A stretch of DNA of 64,000 nt from Saxidomus purpurata (GCA_022818135.1 JAFMSR010000015.1:23715206-23779205); one strand, 5' to 3'; positions 33,218-45,260 are shown, counted from the first letter of the stretch. Numbers and translations: made by a program. The notes: generated by a model not told the origin, from the sequence alone.

Positions 33218-34016
33218 TAGCTCACCTGAGAACAAAGTGCCCGAGGTAAGTTATTTTGATCGTCTTTCTGTCTACACCTAACCGTGTGTATACTGTTTTT
33301 TTTTTCCACTGGATCTTCATGGAACTTGGCAAGAATTACTACCTTGATAAAATCTAGGTCTAGTTTCAATATGGGTCATCTGGGGTCAAAAACTAGGTCA
33401 CGGGGACTAATCATAGAAAACCCTTGTGTATGCAGTAAAGGTTGAATTTTTCATTGGATCTTCATGAAACGTGGTCGGAATGACTATCATGATAAATTTT
33501 TTATTGAGTTTGCATATGGGTCATCTGGGGTCAAAAACTAGGTAATGGGGTCAAATCTCAGAAAACGCTTGTGTATGCAATGAAGGTTGCATTTTGCATT
33601 GAATATCTATGAAACTTGGTTAGAATGATTTTCTTGATGCAATCTAGATCGAATTTGAATATGAATCATCTGTGGTCAAAATCTAGGTCAAAGGATCAAA
33701 TCATACAAAAATCTTGTGTATGCACTAGAGGTTGCATTTTGCATTGTATCTTCATGAAACTTGTGAAATTTAGGTTGATTTTGAATATGGGTAATCTGAG
33801 GTAGAAAAAAACTAGGTCATCCGGTTAAAAACTTTGTGTATGCCATACAGGAGACATTTACAACCCCATCATCATGTAAATTGGTCAGAGTGTTTGTCTT
33901 GTCTAGTTCAAACAGAATGTTTGTGTTCATGATCTATAGTTTAGGGTTGAAGTTTGGTCACATATTGTCGTAAGTAGGTCTCAGGTGAGCGATATAAGGC
34001 CATCTTGGCCCTCTTG
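33218..34016 (+). repeat. Family B repeat, full copy
   Basis: Starts TAGCTCACCTGAGAACAAAG with a partial foldback, followed by 'gatcgtctttctgtc'. About four units of roughly 140 bp follow, each with 'ttcatgaaacttgg', 'gggtcatctggggtcaaaaa' and 'cttgtgtatgca'. It ends CAGGTGAGCGATATAAGGCC, hairpin, CTCTTG before TTAT. It shares its terminus with family A but has a different body. Confidence 0.8.
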
Positions 34017-35885
34017 TTATGACATAAACATAACACTGTTATTCAGCTTTTTCATTAACCGTTAGAATACATATAGTGCATACTACTGTACATTGTTTTG
34101 TTACTTAAACATAAAACATAGCAGACCTGACGGACAATATTGTATATCCATAGCTCCAGTTCGGTTGTGAATTGTGGTCCAGTCTAAACTGCAGTAGATA
34201 GCTATGCTATGTTTGTGCCAAAGTTATACAAAATTGAACACAAGAACCAGAACTGACATGTGCTTTAGTATGCTAGGATAGTCGAAATAAAGATAAGAGA
34301 AAAAACTGCTTACAAAAAGATGTTTAATTTACGTTTACTGATGTGTTTAAGAGGAAATAGTAGTGGTTATCCCAGACATGTGTAACATAATAATTAGTAA
34401 AATACATTTACAGCACCTTACACAACCACAGGTGTTTTGGTAAAAACAATGATGGCGAAATCTACAGTAGTGATTACAGGTATTTTAGCTGTACTGTCAA
34501 AATGAGTATACTAACAGAATATAAAATAATTATGACTTTTCAATTATTTAAAGAGCAGCACCCTTGCATAACACAAGATTGCGAGAATTTCATTCCACGT
34601 CATGCCAGACCTAAGGTCGTAAGTAGCAGTTCCGACCTTTTACAAACAGGTTTTGCTGCTTCAAATTTGATCAATATAAAAAAAATGCATTTACCTTGTA
34701 AACAGGTCTGTTACGTGCGCCTTTAAATGCAGATTCCGAATATGTGTGTCGTAAGTTACACAAATGACCTTATTATTCTAAGGTTAGGACATTACAGTAT
34801 TCGAAAGTGCATGTGGTACTCTTGTGCATTTTTACCATTTTCATATTTAGACTGAATGGAGTATACCTACTCCCTTAATTCCTTAATCAAGTTGTATAAT
34901 AGGCTAGGTAATACGATCTGTCCTTGATTTTGTAAAGGCTGAACAATTACATCTTGTAGATAATCTTTGACAGGTGAAAGTATTGGTACGGTCAGAGTTA
35001 TTATGAATTCGGCATTTGTACAACATATACTGTACGAGTTAATGTCTAGATGTTTCTACATCTGTAGCATCAACCTTGTCGCCAAGAACACTGTTTTTAT
35101 ATCGAATATTTCCAAGAAATAAGTAATGAGATAAATATGTCACATTTCGTTCTTTATTTGCATAAATTTGAACAATAGTTGCATAATTAATCTACATGCA
35201 TCTATATCTAAACGAATGATAACCAACAGCCAAATTCAACAAAAATCTTTTACGTGTATATAATTTCATGAATAAATATACATAACATGTTTTGCTAAAG
35301 GCAGCTAAAATTAACAGCTAAAACCTTCGACGGTATATATGCATTTTTAGTATGCGTTACATGTATTTTGGAATGGCATTTTACTCCATATATCTAAGTT
35401 TTAATGCTTCAGTGGACCGTATAACGTACAGAACTTTGCTAGAGTCAGACCTCTAATAATTTACGATGTGCTGTGATGGAGACCTAGCCATATATACATG
35501 GTCATAAACTTGAGAGAAATGTTTTGTTTAAAAGATATGTGACACAGGGATATGTACATGGACGGCAATAGAACTTTTAAGCACAGGAGGATGTGGTTTT
35601 ACTCCTTGCTGCACGTGTAAGAAGTATTTTTAAAAATATTCACATGTGTGGTAGAAACCATCGGGTTTTCGCAGGGGACTTAGGGTCTTTGCCACACGCC
35701 AAGTACCTGTGGTGGAAATCTGAAAACATTCCCGTTGTTTTTGACGGCATGGTAATAGTCTGAAAAACTGGCGCACACAATCAGTTTTTCAGTAAATCAA
35801 TCAACTGTTAAGTAATGACCAGCTGTAAATAACCGGCTTTAGATAATGGAGAAGCGGAAATAATCTGAAATTTTATAGTTTATAG
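34017..35885. other. Unannotated 1.9 kb
   Basis: No repeat family, exon or RNA gene recognised. The open frame 34502-34726 shows no known signature. Confidence 0.4.
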
Positions 35886-36080
35886 TTTATACTAATGTAT
35901 TTTAGCTCGATTGTGAAGAAAGCTTGTAGCTTATCGAGTCACTCTCGAGTCCGCTTCCTGGGAAAACCATTACTGATGACATATGAGGAAGTACGTTCGT
36001 GACCCCAGTGGGGCTCGAACCCGCAAGCTCCGCGATGAGCGGCCGACACCTTGACCTATACACCACCGCTCTGAAATTAA
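35886..36080 (-). mobile_element. tRNA-derived SINE, V-SINE-like
   Basis: On the minus strand, a tRNA-related head contains GCGGTGGTGTATAGG (A-box region), CGGCCGCTCATCGCGG and the B box GGTTCGAGCCCCAC. A conserved-looking body follows ('tcatcagtaatggttttccc', 'aggaagcggactcgagagtg', 'actcgataagct'), then a tail of ATAAACT repeats (35876-35895). The order and body resemble the mollusc V-SINE RUDI as I remember it; the subfamily is not certain. Confidence 0.75.
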
Positions 36081-36085
36081 ATAGT

Positions 36086-36740
36086 AGGACTAACGTCCGA
36101 AGGAAAATGAAACGCTGATCAATAAGCCATCTTATTACATGTAGTGGCCTCTTTCTTTCTGTATATTTACCATCGTACAAAAATATTTTTCTTTTTTAGA
36201 GACTTAAAACTCGATCATCTCCAAATATGTACAGGATAACATACGATCTAACAGGGTCCGTATACGGACCCTGGATCTAGTGATACATTTTAAGATTCAC
36301 CGAATCAAATGCTATTTAACATTTAACACTTCAAGTAGAAATTCGGTTCACATTATCCTCAATTTTCTCGGGTATAATTAATTTTTTTACATATAATAAA
36401 CGGATTTTAGCGTTACTACATTCCTAAAAACACAGGTAAGTCCGCTGAAAGAAATAGTTCGAAGCGGTGTAATATGAAATCCCCTATTAAATTGCATGGC
36501 CTCTACAAACTCTATGAACTATTTGTTCGGCGAAATGCAGTAACCGACATTAAACTTACAGGTCACATAAGTATTCAATTTTCTTCTTCAAACTGCGTAA
36601 GTTTTAGATAAATTAGCATACCGACAGTTTTTAAGGCGGTCGCCTTTGTAAATTTTTGGCAGAAATCCGATCACCAGAGACACCAAGCGGCAAATTTATT
36701 TACAAGTTCCCAGTTCTCATTTCGCGATTCGACTTGTTTC
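36086..36740. other. Unannotated sequence with one perfect palindrome
   Basis: Nothing recognised except CAGGGTCCGTATACGGACCC+TG at 36252-36273, a 22-bp perfect palindrome without loop. Confidence 0.45.
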
Positions 36741-37255
36741 CAACGTGTGGTTCAAATTGCTGATTACAAACCAGTCACCAGTTTACTATAAGAATAGCGA
36801 CTTTTTGCGATTGGAATTGCGAACTAGTTGTCAGTTCGCGATTTCCCAGTTCACGGTTAAAATGAAGACTAGTTGCCAGTTCGCAGTTCACGAATCGAAT
36901 TGCGAATTGCAAACTTCAGACAAGTTCTTAGTTCGCAGGTCTCGCTTTGACTAGTTATAGCTTGTGGTTCGAATTGCTGATTGCAAACCATGCATCAGTT
37001 TACTATTAGAATAGCGACTTTTTGCGTTGCGAACTGCGAACTACAGACTAGTTGCCAGTTCGCAGTTTGTGATCCGAATTGCGAATTGCAAAATGCAAAC
37101 AAGTCACTCGTTTGCGATTCGATTAGCGAACTCCAGTTCTTGGTTCGCGGTTTGAATGAAGACTAGTTGCCAGTTTGTATTTCGCGATTTCCCAGTTCTT
37201 AGTTCGCGATTAAAAGGAAAACTAGTTGCAAGTTCGCAGTTCGCGGATATCAAGA
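36741..37255 (+). repeat. Two-plus copies of a 217-bp tandem unit rich in AGTTCGC
   Basis: 'tgtggttc.aattgctgatt' at about 36746 recurs at about 36963, with 'atagcgactttttgcg' and 'actagttg.cagttcgc' following in both; a third partial unit runs to 37255. Within the units AGTTCGC and its complement GCGAACT occur more than fifteen times, giving many short self-complementary pairs. Confidence 0.75.
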
Positions 37256-38741
37256 TGATATTCTATACGCGCAGAAGGTACTTAACAGAGAAATAGTTTT
37301 TTTATCAAAATTTACCTCATGCACGTTAATCTTATGTATATGTGTCATGAGTCAGCTAAAAAAATCACCAAATGATAATCCTGTAGTTCATGGTTTATTT
37401 GGACGTAACATAAATTCAAAATGCCCTGTTATACAGTTTCAAACGTCGACGTCGAAAAAACGTAATTTTGACACCTATGTTTCAAAATATAAACGCCTGC
37501 TTATAAAATACGAGACGGTAAAAGTTTCTATACTCTTTGGCGTATATTTAGAATACATATTAGTAAAAAAACATATAAAATTTTGGCAAAAAAATTACGG
37601 GCAGATTTTTACAAAATTAAGTGCGAAGCTATTTTTTGTGGATAAATTCAGAAAAAGAAAATGTTATTTTTTCAGTGTCTTTTTGCACAGCATATACACA
37701 AAGTAGTTTAGATTAAATAACCGTGAAGGCAATTTCAATAGCTTTATTTTGATGCCAATTTTATTGCTTTACTCAGTACAGTAAGTATAAGACAGATTTG
37801 TCACCGTACAACAGACGTAAAAATGGCGCGACATGGTCATGTTTGCGACGTCATGGTAATGTTATGTACATTAATAACGTCAAATGAAATATAGATCTGA
37901 ATCAGAAATATCGTCAAGTTTCATTACCAAACACTAAGGTAGACTAGAGAATTTTTATAAAGTATGCGTCACCTTAAGTCCTTTGAGTTGAGTATTTCAA
38001 AGCCCACTTAGTAGTGGAACAGAATTCCACAAAATAAATGAGTGAACATTTTCACGTCTTGGACTTTGAATGAACATTTTCGCGTCTTGGAGTGAACTTT
38101 TCAGTATATCACTTGGAGTTGAACATTTCAGTATTGCTTACCTAAACTGTATTTACACATGCTTTGATTCTATCTGTAAATTTGTTAGTCTACATAGTCT
38201 AAAAATGATGGTACATTATTTCAATAATAATTAAGTAATGAATACAATATACAATTATTGTTTTTCGGCGCAGCCGTATTAAGCTAACTTTTAACAGCAC
38301 AATGACATGACAAGAAGAATGTTTAACATTTTTTTGATTGAAAAAATACTTTGTAAGGCACTTTTTAATTGGATAATACCGCACGAAAAAGATCACTAAA
38401 GTACTATTGTGTTTTCAGTCTTTCATGAATGGTTTTATAATTTTAGTACATAGATGAATCATGTATATCAACATAATAACCATGTCGTTACCTCAATACT
38501 AATGTGAATTATTATACTTTCTCGACCAGTTAATAACGGTCAATTTTTATGATAGTGTTCATAAGGTTGAAAGGATTTTAAAGAATAGGTGGTTTAAGTG
38601 CGGTCGAAAGGTGGGTTAGGTTATCGAACGGGACGTAAGATACATGTTCATATTGGAAGGTGAAGAAGATGGGTAAGCAGTGTAGATTAAATTGTGAAAG
38701 ATTAATCTTTTGGGGAGCTTTTAGTCCAAGCTTAAGGTTAC
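37256..38741. other. Unannotated 1.5 kb
   Basis: A 119-codon open frame at 37347-37706 is Lys/Phe-rich with no signature; I regard it as chance. Duplicated 'gaacattttc.cgtcttgga' occurs near 38045-38095. Confidence 0.4.
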
Positions 38742-39742
38742 ATGGTTTATCGCGGTGGGCAAGCGTCAGTGTATATGTTACATTATTTGTCTCGGAGGGC
38801 AAGCTTCAGTGTACATGTTACATGGTTTCAAGCTTCAGTGTACATGTTATATGGTTTATCTCGGTGGATAATCTTCAGTGTACATGTTACATGGTTTATC
38901 TTGGAGCGCAAGCTTCAGTGTATATATGATTTATATCGTAGGGCAATCTTCAGTGTACATGTTACATGGTTTATCTCGGAGGGCAAGCTTCAGTGTACAT
39001 GTTACATGATTTATCTTGGAAAGCAAGCTTCAGTGTACATATTACATGGTTTATCTCGAAGGGCAAGCTTCAGTGTACATGTTACATGGTTTATCTCGGA
39101 GGACAAGCTTAAGTGAACATATGATTTATCTCGGAGGGCAAGCTTCAGTGTACATGTTACATGATTTATCTTGGAGGACAAGCTTCAGTGTAAATATGGT
39201 TTATCTCGGAGGGCAGTTTTCTGTGTACATGTTACATGGTTTATGTTGGAGGGCAAGCTTCAGTGTATATATGATTTATCACGAAGGGCAATCTTCAGTG
39301 TACATGTTACATGGTTTATCTCGGAGGGCAAACGTCAGTGTATATGTTACATGATTTATCTCGGAGGGCAAACGTCAGTGTACATGTTACATGGTTTATC
39401 TCGAAGGGCAAGCTTCAGTGTACATGTTACTTGGTTTATCTCGGAGGACAAGCTTAAGTGTACATATGATTTATCTCGGAGGGCAAGCTTCAGTGTACAT
39501 GTTACATGATTTATCTTGGAGGACAAGCTTCAGTGTATATATGGTTTATCTCGGAGGGCAATCTTCAGTGTACATGTTACATGGTTTATGTTGGAGGGCA
39601 AGCTTCAGTGTATATATGATTTATCACGAAGGGCAATCTTCAGTGTACATGTTACATTGTTTATCTCGGAGGGCAAACGTCAGTTTACATGTTACATGAT
39701 TTATCTCGGAGGGCAAACGTCAGTGTACATGTTACATGGTTT

Positions 39743-39744
<2 letters not shown>
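38742..39744 (+). repeat. 40-bp minisatellite, left part
   Basis: Units close to TTATCTCGGAGGGCAAGCTT plus CAGTGTACATGTTACATGGT, mixed with shortened units of about 31-34 bp lacking CATGTTAC. A 345-bp higher-order period is visible: the unit series starting at 39046 is nearly identical to that starting at 39391. All three plus-strand frames are open over long stretches because the unit has no stop in any frame, so these frames are not genes. Confidence 0.92.
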
Positions 39745-39773
<29 letters not shown>

Positions 39774-39956
39774 AATGAAGGTGACTCGAATAGGTTGTGA
39801 CCTATCTTCCTCGAGGCCTTCAAACACAATAACAACATTCATACAAATGAACAGGCATTCACACAAACATACATCAGACAATGATTAAAAGAAATAGAAT
39901 AAAATAAAACTGTCTATCTATTCAAATTGCTTTCAAGACGAAAAGAGCAAAACCTG

Positions 39957-40330
39957 TTAAGGGCTGCTACTAAGGAGATAAGTTTTAAGTTTTGAACGAA
40001 ATTGCGTTAACTTATCAGCACTTCGTATTTTAAATGGTAGACTGTTCCACACGTGTGCTGCAAAGTATTGAAAAGTACTTTTTGAAAATCGTGACTTCAC
40101 AAAAGGTTGAGCTATATCATTTTTACATGAAGATCTGAGCTCATAATGTGTTTTATTAGCACATGTTGCTAAAATATCTTTCATGTACAATGGGGATAAA
40201 TTATGAAGTGTTTTATACACTAGTATACCAATATGATATTTATTTCTTGCGCAAAAGGGTAGCCTTTTTAGTTCTTTAAATAATGGAGCAGATGGGTAAT
40301 CGTAATTCTTATCGAGTATCATTCTTGCAG
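39957..40330 (-). pseudogene. LINE-F ORF2 C-terminal part
   Basis: Reads RAARMILDKNYDYPSAPLFK, then KYHIGILVYKTLHNLSP, YELRSS and FQYFAAHVWNSLPFKIRS...LTQFRSKLKTYLL before a stop, the usual end of this LINE group. It is out of frame with 40319-41788. Between VVWSN and RAAR the few residues expected in relatives are missing, suggesting a short deletion. Confidence 0.85.
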
Positions 40331-41788
40331 CACGCTGTTAGACCATACTACGCTTCCATAATCAAAAATTGGTAGAACATATGCATTAAAATAAAGGATT
40401 CGCGTATCCTGACTCAAATATGGCTTAATTCGACGTAAAAGGGCCAGTTTAGAATTAAGCTTTTTGTAAACGTTTGCAGTGTGAATATTCCAAGTAAGGT
40501 TTCTGTCAATGTGTAAACCCAGTGTTTTCTGATGTTCAACACAATCAATCTGACAGTTATCTATGACAATGTTAAGACTGTCATTATGTCTAGTCCGATG
40601 AACAGAGCCAAGAAGCATGCAATTTGATTTTTTAGGATTTAAAGCCATATTGTTAAGCTGACACCATTTACTGACATTATCAACATCAGATTGTAGCTTG
40701 TTTTGTATTGCCCTGGCTGAGTAATCACTGGCGTACAGTGTAGTGTCATCAGCATACATATCAGCATTGCTATTATGCAAATCAAGGGGCAGATCATTAA
40801 TATAAATTAGAAATAAAAGTGGACCTAGTATAGAACCCTGAGGTACACCAGAAATAACAGTTTTGTATTGTGATTTGTGTTCACCAATTTTTACTACCTG
40901 TTGTCTATTAGTCAGATATGATTCAAACCATTTACATGCCTGTACAGAAAAATGATACAACTGTAATTTGGTGAGTAGAATTTGGTGGTCAACCATGTCG
41001 AATGCTTTTCGAAGATCCAAACAAACCGACCCTACACACTTTCCAGCTTCAATTTCCTTACACCAGTGATCAATTAATCGAACAAGTGCTGTTTGACAGG
41101 AGTGCTTTTTACGAAAACCAGACTGCGTTTTGTGCAAAATATTCGTCTTTTGGAAAAAGGAGTGTAGCTGGTTTGAAACGTGTTTCTCAAAAACTTTTGA
41201 TAATGTAGATAAAATCGATATGGGCCGATAATTATTTGCATCCTGAACATCACCAGATTTGAATAATGGTATAACACGTGCTAACTTAAGCTCATTTGGA
41301 AATATACCAGTTCTAATACTGTTGTTAATTAATGATGATAATAGAATTGTTAAAATATCACTACAGCTCTTCAAAATTCTCGGACCTATACCATCAAGAC
41401 CAGTAGATTTATTACTATTCAGTGAATCTAAAATATGTTTGACTTCTAGAGGCGTGATATAACTAAGTGTAAATTCATTAGATTTCAATATGTCGTCAAT
41501 GTGCACTCTCAAGCGCCCAATATATTCCGAGTCTAAACCATTTTGTTTAACAGTATTACTTGCTATATTTATGAAATGGTCATTAAAACAATTCACTACA
41601 GACACGATATCACTTGACAAAGTACCATTGAAAACCATTTGGTTGGGGAGTGTGTTTCTTTTTGTAGTATCTGAAGTTAACTGTCTAATACTTTTCCAAA
41701 GAAAAGAGGCATCTTTTTTTTCTTTTATTGATTTGTTGAAAAAATTTCTTTTTGCCGATTTGATAACTGAATTTACCTGTTTCTCCAA
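40319..41788 (-). pseudogene. LINE-F reverse transcriptase, long intact frame
   Basis: 489 codons without a stop. Order: RNFFNKSIKEKKDASFLWKS linker; STGLDGIGPRIL; GIFPNELKLARVIPLFKSGD; NNYRPISILSTLSKVFEKHV; TQSGFRKKHSCQTAL; LDLRKAFDMVDHQILL; SGVPQGSILGPLLFLIYIND; catalytic MYADDTTLY near 40740-40760; KTLGLHIDRNLTW thumb. All catalytic residues are present. The frame is not a true start: a one-base frameshift near 41785 separates it from the upstream linker codons (41790-42050), and a frameshift or small deletion near 40330 separates it from the C-terminal RAARMILDKNYDYPSA part (39957-40322). It acts, when intact, by target-primed reverse transcription; this copy is broken. Confidence 0.88.
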
Positions 41789-42050
41789 ATTTTAAATTCG
41801 ACCCATGATTTACTGCGGAGGTAAGTATCACGCGTTCTAATGGCTGTTCGAATCTCTTCATTTACCCAACCTGGTTGAATTTCCCGTTTAACTCGTTTCG
41901 TTTTTACAGGAGCGTGTTTGTTTAATGTGTTGAGAAACGCGCAGTAAAAAACGGATAATGCAATATCCGGGTCATCAAAATATTCAGTGTTTTCAATACC
42001 ATTTTTGAGAAGGTCAAGCATAAACTTATTTTTGTCGAAGTTTTTGAAGC
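41770..42050 (-). pseudogene. LINE-F linker upstream of RT
   Basis: RCFKNFDKNKFMLDLL, DPDIALSVFYCAFLNTLNKH, APVKTKRVKREIQPGWVNEE and EFKIWRNR, then the frameshift into the RT frame. The motif order matches the start of LINE-D at 63515 (LNNALSKHAPIKEKRVKREH). Confidence 0.85.
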
Positions 42051-42055
42051 ATCTA

Positions 42056-42915
42056 CAGTAAAACTTCGTTAACTCGAGCATCGATAACTCGAGAACCCCG
42101 GATAACTCGAGGACGCCTGTCGGTCCCGGCAATTTTGCCTATATGTTTAACCAGAAAATACTATCGATAACTCGAGCATCGATAACTCGAGAACCCCGGA
42201 TAACTCGAGGAACACCTGTGGTCCTGCCAGATAGATTTATTACTAAATTACCTGCGGCAACTCGAGGTCACTGATAATCAGATTTTTCCCACCTCCGTTG
42301 GTGCATCATTATTTTGACACTTCATAGGAAAAACTTTGATTGTTAATCGATTGTTCTCGTTAGTTATCGATTAATCGGCCGTTCAAGTGGCTAAAATGTT
42401 ATTCACACATTTAAATGGTCTAAAATCATGTGTTATTATAGCCACTTGTTACTTTTATTGAATAAGAAGAAAATAAAGAAAATTATGTTTGCGAGTTTTA
42501 CGAGAACTTAATAATGAGATGAAAATGTTGAGTCTGAGTAGACTTTTGATGATAAAAATTGAGAGAAAATCCCAAACTGCTCATTCTTTCTAAATTATAA
42601 AAATAATCATGAGTAAATTATAGAAATAAACATCTAGCGATCTCGGGGGGATACAGTAGCTAGATCGGACAAGCAGAAAACCAAAACAGGAACGAAATGC
42701 AAGTTGGAGACGAAGACCTTTGAGTTTATATACAATGCCATCGGGTCATGACTGAAAGAAATATGCCTTTCCTTTATTTCAAAGCTGTTTCATAGCTATA
42801 TTTTGTCTATGCAGAAAAACTTGTAAAATTTCCATCGTTCGGATAACTCGAGAACCCGGATAACTCGAGCATTTTACTCGTCCCCGTGCGACCTCGAGTT
42901 ATCGAGGTTTTACTG
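42056..42915. mobile_element. pogo/Tigger-like MITE nested in LINE-F
   Basis: TA on both sides (42054-42055, 42916-42917). Left end CAGTAAAACTTCGTTAACTC; right end complement CAGTAAAACCTCGATAACTC. Subterminal GATAACTCGAG repeats are numerous at both ends. Excising it with one TA joins FSFSISY to RCFKNF in frame in LINE-F. It is longer-armed than, but clearly the same superfamily as, 20969-21789. Confidence 0.88.
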
Positions 42916-42943
42916 TATATGATATTGAAAAATGAGAACCATT

Positions 42944-43275
42944 ATCTCGAAGGGCAAGCTTCAGTGTACATGTTACATGGTTTATCTAGGAGGGAAAACT
43001 TAAGCGTATATATGATTTATCTCGGAGGGCAATCTTCAGTGTACATGTTACATGATTTATCTCGAAGGGCAAGCTTCAGTATACATGTTACATAGTTTAT
43101 CTCGGAGGGCAAGCTTCAGTGTACATGTTACATGGTTTATCTAGGAGGGAAAACTTAAGTGTATATATGATTTATCTCGGAAAGCAAGCTTCAGTGTACA
43201 TGTTACATTGTTTATCTCGGAGGGCAAGCTTCAGTGTACACGTTACATGATTTATCTCGGAGGGCAAGCTTAAGG
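42944..43275 (+). repeat. 40-bp minisatellite, right part
   Basis: Same unit as 38742-39744, about eight units, continuing the array beyond LINE-F. It ends gradually at 'aagcttaaggttagatgg'. Confidence 0.9.
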
Positions 43276-44560
43276 TTAGATGGTAGAATTAGATTAATCT
43301 TTGAGGGTTAGCAATCAGTTTAGATGTGATAATTAAGGTTTAACTTTTAAGGAGGAAACCTAATAATGCAAGGTCATCAAAAGTTTGATAGTAGAATGTA
43401 TAGTTTAGTCAACAAGCTTCAATGGGTATGATAATAGGTTATTGTGGAAGGGTTAGATATTAAGATTGGAGGATAAGCTTCAGAGCTGTTGTAAGCTTCA
43501 GTTTCAGGCTTACATGGAAGGGTAAATTCTAACTGAGAAGGGATCCTGTTGAGGATTGGTTAGTGACACACATTTAAATCAAGACACGATAGATTGAAGG
43601 GAAGTACGTTTAATAATTTGCTACATCTAGTTCATATGAAGTGTGGTTAAAGTAAGATAGAATGATATTTGAATTTAGAGAATGGCTACAATAGGATAGG
43701 GATACCGGTCATATTCTGCAACTGAATCCTACACTTTATGTGAACTTGACCTTGAAGTAAGTACAGTTCATTCTCGTGAAATTATTTGAAAATTCATCAT
43801 GGAGGTTTCGATATATACTCGGTTTCCATTTTTGACCTTTGACTTTTAAGATGATCCTTGACCTTTAAGCTAGGGACCCGGGTATTGCAAATGTCACGTA
43901 ATATCTTAAGGATAAACAGGCTTATTTTCGTTCCCATTTTAGACATTTGTCCAGTAAGTGTGACCTTAACCTCTTACTCATGACACGGATATTGCAAGAC
44001 ATTCCCTTTGATTTGCTTTTAAAACCCGGAATACAGCACGTTTAACCTCAAAATACAATTTAAATCCCTCAATGACAGAATGAACTCGAGCAAACCACAT
44101 AATTCTACGTTTAGTTGCACAAACACAATCCTTTATGTCTGCTGGGTATGTGCGGACAGACGAACGAACTGACACGCAGACGGAAAATGTGAATTATATA
44201 TCCCTTAGACCTAGTCAGGGAATACCCATGAAGAAAAGACCGTGTGCATTTATCTAATTTCGATGCAACATCACACTAAACATCAGAAGAGGAGGGATAT
44301 CTCAAATGATAGAGCTATCACACAGGCAATCGTATCCGTGCTGATTGTAGGAAGTTTATATTTGTAAAATACTATGATTTTCTTCCTGATCAATTATTTC
44401 ATACATCAGTTACTTGATTAGTTCCTGAATATGTCAGAACGTATTGGGTTTGCATCGGAAAATAATGAAATTTATTGGTGTTTAATTTTCAACATGAAAT
44501 ATTACAACAAGAGTGACTAAACAAAGGTTGTATATCTACAATTCTAACACAAGCGGCTGT
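43276..44560. other. Unannotated 1.3 kb
   Basis: Only faint echoes of the minisatellite ('aagcttca' motifs near 43420-43500). No gene or element recognised. Confidence 0.4.
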
Positions 44561-44569
44561 TTTTCCTAT

Positions 44570-44640
44570 ATAAACATATAGGGAAAAGCCTGTATTTTAT
44601 TTTACGATAAAATACAGCACGTTTTTCCAAGGACGACGTG
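44570..44640. repeat. Inverted-repeat cluster
   Basis: TTTTCCTATATAAACATATAGGGAAAA and CTGTATTTTATTTTACGATAAAATACAG lie side by side as two short hairpins; the second motif is reused in the larger palindrome at 44779-44946. Confidence 0.6.
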
Positions 44641-44778
44641 CCTTAAATGACGTAACGACGTGACGTATGTAAACAAGCGCGTCCAATCGTATCTCGCGTT
44701 TTAAGGTTACAATGATGTACTACTACGCGTTAAATAAAGTTCGGGATTGTTTTCAAAGAAAATAACGTGTTAGAATCG

Positions 44779-44946
44779 AAATAATAAATTGTTCCCTATA
44801 TTTTATCATTGAATAAAATACAGTCAGTCATTTGGATGCGAAAAATTAAATCACTCGTGCTACGCACTCGTGATTTAATTACTACGCATCCAAATTCCTG
44901 ACTATATTTTATTCAACGATAAAATACAGGGAGGCATTTATTATTT
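44779..44946. repeat. Large imperfect palindrome, arms of about 75 bp
   Basis: Left arm from AAATAATAAATTGTTCCCTA through AATAAAATACAG, TTTGGATGCG and AATTAAATCAC; right arm its imperfect complement ending CATTTATTATTT. The centre is CTCGTGCTACGCACTCGTG, itself a stem GTGC-tac-GCAC. Confidence 0.85.
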
Positions 44947-45145
44947 CTTAAATAAAGTACATATAATAAATAAATATTCCGTTGTTCAATAAAATCATTA
45001 AATGGTACAAAGACTGTGTAAGATCTTAGATTATAATGATCATGCATTTAATTACATTATTTACTCTTAACTTTTTTCACGCTTTTTACGCATTTGGCTT
45101 AGAAAATTAAGCTTATTAACTATATGCTAGTGTGCATTAATATAT

Positions 45146-45260
45146 GTTATTAAATGAGTGATTTGAAATTGGCCCTGTTATTTGTTCGAGGGCGGCTCGG
45201 GCCAATACGAGTGCGATAGAACAAATGATAGGGCCTATATCAAATCACTCATTTAATGAC
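45146..45260. repeat. Imperfect palindrome, arms of about 44 bp
   Basis: GTTATTAAATGAGTGATTTG and GGCCCT.TTATTTGTTC on the left are mirrored by GAACAAATGATAGGGCC and CAAATCACTCATTTAATGAC on the right. The centre CGAGGGCGGCTCGGGCCAAT is GC-rich. Confidence 0.82.

Larger units (their letters stand above)
39745..42943 (-). mobile_element. LINE-F, relatively young CR1/Jockey-like insertion in the minisatellite
   Basis: Inserted into the 40-bp minisatellite, which resumes at 42944. The 3' end (left) is AAATAAAGACT followed by an ATT-repeat tail. The element is 5' truncated: its first recognisable codons (FSFSISYRCFKNFDKNKF) belong to the end of the endonuclease/linker. TTAT on both sides may be the target duplication, but it is shorter than usual and overlaps the tail. 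It contains a nested MITE at 42056-42915. Confidence 0.88.

Noticed and set aside
35902..36180. Minus-strand 92-codon frame
   Set aside because: It runs through the tRNA-derived SINE and is explained by it.
37347..37706. 119-codon plus-strand frame
   Set aside because: Lys/Phe/Tyr-rich AT-driven composition, no motif, no splice context.
38660..39746. Several overlapping open frames of 76-124 codons (ISEGKLQCTCYMVYL-type)
   Set aside because: All are readings of a stop-free 40-bp minisatellite in three frames.
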